A stretch of DNA of 64,000 nucleotides from Ilyomonas sp963790435 (GTDB lineage: Bacteria; Bacteroidota; Bacteroidia; Chitinophagales; Chitinophagaceae): assembly GCA_963790435.1 (NCBI GenBank), contig CAWBOI010000001.1, forward strand, positions 1,550,001 through 1,614,000, given 5' to 3'. Below the pieces are notes generated by a model. That model worked only from the letters and a program-made list of their open reading frames with translations. It was not told the origin of the DNA and made no database searches. The position numbers were made by a program, and so were the translations under genes. Below, one piece after another: positions 58,830 to 64,000 of this stretch; position 1 is the first letter of the stretch, and each line of letters opens with the position of its first letter.

Positions 58830-58892
58830 CAAGGTTCAAGAAACAAGAAGTTGGATCGTTATTGAATCTTGCTTCTTGTTCCTTGAACCTTG
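58830..58892. terminator. 21-bp inverted repeat between convergent genes
   Basis: Arms 58830-58850 and 58872-58892 (CAAGGTTCAAGAAACAAGAA and complement) pair over 21 bp with one mismatch. It lies 5 bp after the 2H-phosphoesterase stop and 13 bp before the convergent gene's stop. The long stem could end both transcripts, or it may be another dispersed palindrome. Confidence 0.6.
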
Positions 58893-58904
58893 TCTCTTTT
58901 GCTT

Positions 58905-59675
58905 TTATTGAAAATCGGCATCGGTTACGCCTTCGTTTACTTTAATATCGGTAAGCGTAATGTCAATCGACTGGCTCATGGCTCCTGAAGCAATGCTGAG
59001 GCTTAATTTATAAGGCAGCATCACGTCACCTGCTTTTTTATAATCACCAAAATCGTAAGTTACTACGGCATCTTGTCCGTTCATATTTCGGGAAATGATT
59101 TGCTTTACCAGCAACTTACTGGCAACATCATAAAACTCAGTATCTGCTTTTCCCGAAGGCATAGTTACCAATAGCTTATACGCATCGGCATTGTTTACTT
59201 TTTCGGTGCCCAACACACTTAATTTATAATTGGGGTTAGAGAGATAATCAACCTGTTTAACAATCGTTGTTTGCAACTTCATATCAGCCGTTTGGTCGTC
59301 CGTCATATCCATGCGGTTGCCCATTTGCTCCTGGTAACCTTTGGTGCCATCAAATATGGTTTTCCCAACCGTTTGCCCATTCATAACTACAATTTGTGCC
59401 GTTTTATTAGGCGCCATTTGTTTTTGCGTAACATCCAGCGACATGCCTTGTACCGACAGTGTTCCGGTTGCGTTGGTGCTGTTTAATTTCTTTACGGCAT
59501 CAATGCCACCAATGGCTTTAATGTAATCGCTTACAACGGTTTTACCATCGGGGTTGGGCATTTTACTATGCGCTTTCTCAGGTGTGAATCCGGCGGCTTG
59601 TACATTGGTAACAAGCATTGTGTTGAGGCACACCGCAAGTACAAAAAGAAAGAATGAGTTTGCTAATTTTTTCAT
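58905..59675 (-). CDS. Periplasmic LolA-like outer-membrane lipoprotein-sorting type protein
   Basis: About 256 residues starting MKKLANSFFLFVLAVCLNTML at 59675, with a signal peptide ending near VQA. The mature protein is an incomplete beta-barrel-like fold: GTLSVQGMSLDVTQKQMAPNKTAQIVVMNGQ, KYKLLVTMPSGKADTEFYDVASKLLVKQI and DYKKAGDVMLPYKLSLS. These resemble LolA/LolB or DUF4292-type lipid-binding proteins. The real LolA partner system is not here. Assignment is moderate. Confidence 0.65.
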   Translation of the reverse strand: MKKLANSFFLFVLAVCLNTMLVTNVQAAGFTPEKAHSKMPNPDGKTVVSDYIKAIGGIDAVKKLNSTNATGTLSVQGMSLDVTQKQMAPNKTAQIVVMNGQTVGKTIFDGTKGYQEQMGNRMDMTDDQTADMKLQTTIVKQVDYLSNPNYKLSVLGTEKVNNADAYKLLVTMPSGKADTEFYDVASKLLVKQIISRNMNGQDAVVTYDFGDYKKAGDVMLPYKLSLSIASGAMSQSIDITLTDIKVNEGVTDADFQ

Positions 59676-59825
59676 TGATAAATTGTATTTGGTTACAAAT
59701 CTATTGTGTAAAAACAAAGGCAGAAAAGAATAAATGTTATTATTTAAAAAAGAGATTCTGTGCGTAAAATCAAACTATGTAAAATTCAACTTCAATTTTT
59801 TTAAGCCAATTCTTTTACAAGTTGT

Positions 59826-59833
59826 TAGATTTG
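59826..59833 (+). promoter_or_regulatory. Candidate -7 box TAGATTTG
   Basis: TAGATTTG matches the Bacteroidota -7 consensus TAnnTTTG exactly and lies 22 bp upstream of the small lipoprotein ATG. No clear TTTG lies at the ideal -33 distance, only a T-rich tract, so support is partial. Confidence 0.4.
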
Positions 59834-59855
59834 TTAATTACAAAAACCATTCTAT

Positions 59856-60119
59856 ATGAAACAAACACTTCGCTCTGCATGTGTTGTGCTTTTACTTTCG
59901 TCTTCCTTTGTAGCTTTTACCGGTTGCGGCGGCGGCAGTAACAACACAAACGGCACCGATTCTTCTTCAACAACTACAACAACCGACACCGTTGGTACAA
60001 TGAACAAAATGAGCGATTCAAGCTCTATGAACAGGATGGCAGACAGCACCACCCGGAAAGATACTGGCGGAAGAAATACGCAGGATGTACCGCCGCCAAA
60101 ACCTAAAAAACCAATGTAA
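59856..60119 (+). CDS. Small Ser/Thr-rich lipoprotein
   Basis: An 87-residue lipoprotein with signal MKQTLRSACVVLLLSSSFVAFTGCGG (lipobox FTGC at about 22-25). The mature part is Ser/Thr/Asp/Asn rich with an NKMSDSSSMNRMADSTTRKD repeat and ends PPPKPKKPM. Probably a surface or periplasmic linker peptide. Followed by a terminator. Function unknown. Confidence 0.72.
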   Translation: MKQTLRSACVVLLLSSSFVAFTGCGGGSNNTNGTDSSSTTTTTDTVGTMNKMSDSSSMNRMADSTTRKDTGGRNTQDVPPPKPKKPM

Positions 60120-60160
60120 GAACACTAAGGATTATTTTGCAATTGTTATGTGCTGTCAAT

Positions 60161-60207
60161 AACAGTTTGAGCAGAGAGTGGAAGCTGCTTTAGGTTCAAA
60201 CTGTTTT
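60161..60207 (+). terminator. Terminator after the small lipoprotein gene
   Basis: Arms AACAGTTTGA (60161-60170) and TCAAACTGTT (60196-60205) form a 10-bp stem around a 25-nt loop with an inner GCAG/CTGC pair, followed by TTTT. Located 42 bp after the stop. Confidence 0.65.
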
Positions 60208-60279
60208 TGTTACAATCATTTCGTGTTCCCTTCGGTAACTTACATTCCTGCTTTCCCTCATCTCAATCTCCTTACTTTC

Positions 60280-61674
60280 TCAGACATTGTTTTGCCCTGC
60301 ATTTTTTGATGCGGTTTGCAAGCGTTTCTGTGAATGCTGTTCATGTATTTTGCTTAACCTGTGAATGAGCCATTCTTCAATTTTATGATGCGCCGGTGTT
60401 AGCAATGATGCAATGGCAACAAAGAAAATGATTTCCAAAACCGGAGAATGATCAGTTTGATTTGCCACCAACGGATGGACCAGTAGAAGAATGTACTCGA
60501 ATAACATAAGTAGGGAAAGAACGCCGGAAAATTTGATTACTTTTCTGTGTACTTTTTTCCGACTGAGAAACACGCTGATAAAAAATAAAACAGGTATCAC
60601 GATTCCAATGGAAAGTAGTTGCAGTTTTTCTTTTCTATCCTGCGCTTCCTGTAGCTGTTCTTCGGCAAGGTCTTTCTGCCGCAACTGTTCAGCAATGGTT
60701 ATGTTTTGTATTTCCCTTATTTTTTCTTTACTATTAATTTCATTTTGTAAACCTATCATAATGGTTTGATAGGCAAAGGCGCTATCAATGTTGTTTTCTT
60801 GTTTGTAAAGCTGTGTAAGAAAAGCACTGGCATCCATTGCGCGGCTTTGAAATTCTTTTTTTGTAGCCAGGTTATACGCCTGCTTTGCAAAGTATCTGGC
60901 AGAATCGGTTTTGCCAGTAGCCGTATACACTTTTGCCAATCCTAATTTGCACTCAGCAATCGTGTTATCATCCTGCATTTCTTCAAGGTAAGGAATGCTT
61001 CTTTCGTAGCTTTTCAACGCTTCGGTAAAGCTTTGTTTTTTTACATAAATATTACCCAAATTGTTCAAAGCGGTTCCGGTTATCAAATCGTTTTTCTGTT
61101 GCTTAGAAAGTGAAAGGCAGCGTTGTGTATAAAGTAATGCCGAATCAAGTTGATCCGCTTTTTCGTAAATATCGCCAGTGTTTAAATTGGTGTACAATGC
61201 CAACCCGGTTAGACCGTTTTGTTTTACTATAGAATCGGCTCGTAAAATATAATACAAAGCTTTATCGAAATCATGCCCGCGGTTGTAAACTGCCGATATG
61301 TTGATGTACACAGCACTTATGTTTTCAGGTATGCTACGCTTTTCTTCTATCTTCAATTCCTCAATATAGTATTCAATGGCCTTGGGATAATTATCGATTG
61401 TACGAAAGGCTCCTGCCATAGTGCCAAGTGCCGCTGATTCGCCTTCTAAAAAATTGTATTTTTTTGATAAATTGTAAGCTTGCTGCCCAAGCAGCAACGC
61501 CGAATCGGGCTTGTTATTTTGATAATAATAGCTGAGATTGTATAAAACAGCAGTTTTGTTGGTGTCTGTTTTTGCTTTGCTTAACTGTTGATACAAACTA
61601 TCAATCACTTTGCTTTGCGCAAGCGATGACAATGAAAGCAAAGTTGCTGCAACAAGAATTAGCAAGCATTTCAT
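60280..61674 (-). CDS. TPR protein with coiled coil and membrane segments
   Basis: About 464 residues starting MKCLLILVAATLLSLSSLAQ at 61674. A signal peptide is followed by about seven TPR units (residues 25-330, for example ALNNLGNIYVKKQSFTEALKSYERSIPYLEE). A charged coiled coil follows (about 330-365, IAEQLRQKDLAEEQLQEAQDRKEKLQ), then three membrane segments. This is the periplasmic TPR plus coiled-coil layout of Bacteroidota sensor proteins, but the kinase or HTH output domain is missing. It is divergent from the caspase-like gene, with starts only 45 bp apart. Confidence 0.82.
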   Translation of the reverse strand: MKCLLILVAATLLSLSSLAQSKVIDSLYQQLSKAKTDTNKTAVLYNLSYYYQNNKPDSALLLGQQAYNLSKKYNFLEGESAALGTMAGAFRTIDNYPKAIEYYIEELKIEEKRSIPENISAVYINISAVYNRGHDFDKALYYILRADSIVKQNGLTGLALYTNLNTGDIYEKADQLDSALLYTQRCLSLSKQQKNDLITGTALNNLGNIYVKKQSFTEALKSYERSIPYLEEMQDDNTIAECKLGLAKVYTATGKTDSARYFAKQAYNLATKKEFQSRAMDASAFLTQLYKQENNIDSAFAYQTIMIGLQNEINSKEKIREIQNITIAEQLRQKDLAEEQLQEAQDRKEKLQLLSIGIVIPVLFFISVFLSRKKVHRKVIKFSGVLSLLMLFEYILLLVHPLVANQTDHSPVLEIIFFVAIASLLTPAHHKIEEWLIHRLSKIHEQHSQKRLQTASKNAGQNNV

Positions 61675-61719
61675 TGAAAGAAGTTTTATAGTTAGATTTG
61701 ATTTACCAAATAAACAGCC

Positions 61720-63489
61720 ATGCGCAAAACTCTGCAATTTATATGGCTTTCTCTTTTTTGTTTGTCATCGCTTATTTCTACCGCACAAAACAAATATGCC
61801 ATCATTGTAGGCATCAACAATTACTACCAGGCTCCTAACCAGTTAAGCCAGTTTTGTTTAAAAGGTTGCGTTAACGATGCGGTCTCAATCAAATCGTTGT
61901 TGATAAACAGGTTTGGTTTTGCAGAAAAAAACATCATTTCTCTTTTAAACGATAAAGCCACACAACCCGCTCTGCTGGCGGCTTTTAATGAAATATTGAA
62001 TAAAACCAAAGCCGGCGACGCCGTGCTGTTTTATTATTGCGGACATGGTATTTGGATGTACAACGATGCCAATGATAACGACCCGGTAAAACAAGGTTAC
62101 AACCAGGCGATTTGCCTGAGCGATTTGTATTCGCCCAACCGTGGCTGCTTAGTGAGAGACAATACGCTGAAAAAAATATTCAACCAGTTTGTTGATAAAG
62201 GAGTAACACTTACTTCGCTTTTTGATTGCTGTTTTAGCGGCAATCTTGCTATGGACATGGCTGTGTATCGCCATAATAATTATTATGATCCATTATCAGA
62301 AATTTCTTTTTCAGGCAAAAGCATTCCTTTTGAAACCACTTATTTTATCAGCCGTTCCTTTAATCCAAGTATTACACTTACAATTGATGATACGGCAAAA
62401 ATACCGCGGCCTTCGGAACGAAAAGATTCACGTTTTGTTTCTTTTTCTGCCTGCGCTGATAACGAGAAAGCGATGGAAATTTACGACGAAGCCAGTTTTC
62501 CGCACGGAGCTTTTACCAAAGCCTTATTATCTGTTTACAAAGAAAATTCAGCCAGCCTGCCACTTTCGCAAGTGTTTGCTTACATCAAAAATCAATTGCA
62601 AACAAAACAGTTGTTTCCTCAACAGCCCACGCTTCGCTTAGATAGTTCGCGACTTAACAACAATCTCATTGGCATTTCATCTGAGCATTTCAACAACACC
62701 ATTACTGCGAAGTGTATCCACAAAGCAGGTAATATAGTTTTATTGAATGCAGGCGCAGACGTGGGTTTCATGCAGGGCAATCTTCTTTCGACAACATCAG
62801 GAGCCGAAATAAAGGTTACTCAGGTGTATGCAGATACTGCAATGGCAACCATTACAAAAGGCGCTGCATTAATTAAACTAAACACAGAGTTTATACTTAC
62901 CAACAGATACACAACTTCTCAGCCCTTGCTAAAAATTTATGTTCCGCAATCAAAGTATTCATCAAAAGAAATCAATGATTTTTTCAAAGAAAAAATTCTC
63001 CCCTTCACAAAGGAAAAAGGATACAGAGATTATAACAACTGGGATGTTGGTGAAATAGGCTTTACTTATCCTTTACAGGATACAATCATTACCAAAGAAA
63101 ATCTTACCATGCTTAAGGAACAGCCCATTTTTTACATCTTTCTTCCAATGCCTTCGGATATTGCTACTGCGGTAAAAAAAGAATTAGGGCAAAACCAAAA
63201 TGTTCAATTGGTATCATCAGATACATCTGCGAATTATGTTTTATATTTGAATTACGTAAATGCTACAGATAAAACCAAAGCGGGCTTTGTGTTTACTTTC
63301 AGTCCAAAGATTCAATATGATGATGCGCCGATAGACCTTCATTTCTTTTATTCCAATCATGCGCAGGTGCCTGCTCTTTCTTTTACGGGCAATGGTTTGA
63401 ACACACTTTCCAAACAAATCAACAACATCATGACGCCGCTTTTGCGCAGTACCGGCTCGCGCTGGCTGAATGAATATGCGAGACAATAA
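61720..63489 (+). CDS. Secreted caspase-like (C14/metacaspase-type) cysteine protease
   Basis: A 589-residue protein with a signal peptide (LQFIWLSLFCLSSLISTAQ). The p20-like domain spans about 24-300. H109 in YYCGHG is the catalytic histidine, and C171 in FDCCFSG (DxC context) the catalytic cysteine. SFSACADNEKAMEIYDEASFPHGAFTKALLS follows the Cys as in orthocaspases. The C-terminal half (about 320-589) is a beta-rich domain I do not recognise. Export is notable, since most caspase-like proteases act in the cytoplasm. Paired divergently with the TPR sensor-like gene. Confidence 0.86.
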   Translation: MRKTLQFIWLSLFCLSSLISTAQNKYAIIVGINNYYQAPNQLSQFCLKGCVNDAVSIKSLLINRFGFAEKNIISLLNDKATQPALLAAFNEILNKTKAGDAVLFYYCGHGIWMYNDANDNDPVKQGYNQAICLSDLYSPNRGCLVRDNTLKKIFNQFVDKGVTLTSLFDCCFSGNLAMDMAVYRHNNYYDPLSEISFSGKSIPFETTYFISRSFNPSITLTIDDTAKIPRPSERKDSRFVSFSACADNEKAMEIYDEASFPHGAFTKALLSVYKENSASLPLSQVFAYIKNQLQTKQLFPQQPTLRLDSSRLNNNLIGISSEHFNNTITAKCIHKAGNIVLLNAGADVGFMQGNLLSTTSGAEIKVTQVYADTAMATITKGAALIKLNTEFILTNRYTTSQPLLKIYVPQSKYSSKEINDFFKEKILPFTKEKGYRDYNNWDVGEIGFTYPLQDTIITKENLTMLKEQPIFYIFLPMPSDIATAVKKELGQNQNVQLVSSDTSANYVLYLNYVNATDKTKAGFVFTFSPKIQYDDAPIDLHFFYSNHAQVPALSFTGNGLNTLSKQINNIMTPLLRSTGSRWLNEYARQ

Positions 63490-63642
63490 ATGGGCAAAAA
63501 CAAAGAGGCGGTATAAATTATAAGCGTGGATTGCACTAATAACAATACAAAATGTATAACATTAATTTACTGATTGTCAATGACAATATTTTTTAGAAGT
63601 ACGCAGTTGGTAACATATATATTTGTGTTGTACGTCATTTTT

Positions 63643-64000
63643 ATGGGACACGTTTATACATTAAGTTTATTTATTTTTTTAGCAGCTTCCTGTTCAACAA
63701 TTAAAGTTTCAGACAGAAAGGGAAAAGATATTTCAATTAATTCTACAAACTCTCAAAGACTTAATGGTAAGTATTTAAATAAATCTTTTGACACAACATC
63801 GTACAGAAGACTTTTATGGCAAGAAATTGACGATAAAACAAAATATAACGAAGACTTTGAAAAAGCAATAGTTAAAGTAGCGACAGTAAACGACACACAA
63901 TTAGAAATGACTTTGCTGTTAAACGACAGTTTAGTTAATAAGATAAGATTAAAAGGGGTTTACAAAAAGGGTTACTTTAATATTAAACGACAACTTGATG
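63643..64000 (+). CDS. Partial lipoprotein, cut by the right edge
   Basis: An open frame runs off the window. From the ATG at 63643 it gives MGHVYTLSLFIFLAASCSTIKV, a lipoprotein signal with lipobox LAASC. An in-frame ATG at 63580 is an alternative. The mature part is Lys/Asp/Asn rich with Tyr-Phe pairs, and more AT-rich than the caspase gene. No family recognised from the first 119 residues. Confidence 0.65.
   Translation, partial: MGHVYTLSLFIFLAASCSTIKVSDRKGKDISINSTNSQRLNGKYLNKSFDTTSYRRLLWQEIDDKTKYNEDFEKAIVKVATVNDTQLEMTLLLNDSLVNKIRLKGVYKKGYFNIKRQLD

Noticed and set aside
1..64000. CRISPR array, tRNA, rRNA or insertion sequence
   Set aside because: I saw no regularly spaced direct repeats, no cloverleaf-like sequence, no rRNA-like stretch and no transposase frame.

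Overview
The window looks like a chromosomal segment of a Bacteroidota bacterium, most likely family Chitinophagaceae. The evidence is TonB-dependent receptors with CarboxypepD_reg and STN domains, a DUF4249 protein, a gliding-motility/type IX secretion C-terminal domain, Bacteroidota-style promoter boxes, many secreted glycoside hydrolases and moderately AT-rich DNA. I saw no rRNA, tRNA, CRISPR array, transposase or phage gene.

Layout. 1-1387: no intact gene, apart from a possible start leaving the left edge. 1388-12754 (minus strand): an L-arabinose/arabinan utilisation block with two GH51 arabinofuranosidases, two GH43 enzymes, ribulokinase, ribulose-5-phosphate 4-epimerase, a GH27 enzyme and L-arabinose isomerase. 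12944-14801 (plus): an amidohydrolase and a zinc dehydrogenase, divergent from that block. 14845-19416: KUP potassium transporter, a T9SS-sorted PKD protein and a very acidic small protein. 19487-27570: a two-armed glycan cluster, with carbamoyltransferase, GT2 and GT9 on minus and GT, GT4, GmhB-like phosphatase and GT9 on plus. 27582-34342: esterase, TPR protein, pyruvate dehydrogenase E2, a small secreted protein, a membrane protein, a TPR lipoprotein and Rpe. 34843-46045: a TonB receptor, a membrane GT2, and an outer-membrane operon (unknown protein, STN-TonB receptor, DUF4249 lipoprotein, MG2-like protein). 46146-53709: SDR, an ABC ATPase/permease pair, a TspO-like membrane protein, an acidic protein, an alpha/beta hydrolase, and an ECF sigma factor with a membrane partner. 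54280-64000: an HExxH/propeller/barrel protein, several lipoproteins, a 2'-5' RNA ligase-like protein, a TPR protein divergent from a secreted caspase-like protease, and a lipoprotein cut by the right edge.

How genes work together. The first block would debranch and cleave arabinan outside the cell or in the periplasm (GH43, GH51, possibly GH27) and convert L-arabinose to D-xylulose 5-phosphate inside it (AraA, AraB, AraD). No arabinose transporter or regulator is visible. The GT cluster probably builds a carbamoylated, perhaps heptose-containing, surface glycan.

Two properties cut across the window. First, the word CAAAAACAAA (or its complement) occurs about 37 times, in coding DNA in several frames, between genes and in terminator arms, far above chance. 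Second, seven genes carry single-base frameshifts (ten insertions, three deletions) and one carries an in-frame TAG. Homology-style reading restores all of them, so I give them as full-length loci. The load, including housekeeping genes such as rpe, suggests sequencing or assembly error more than decay.
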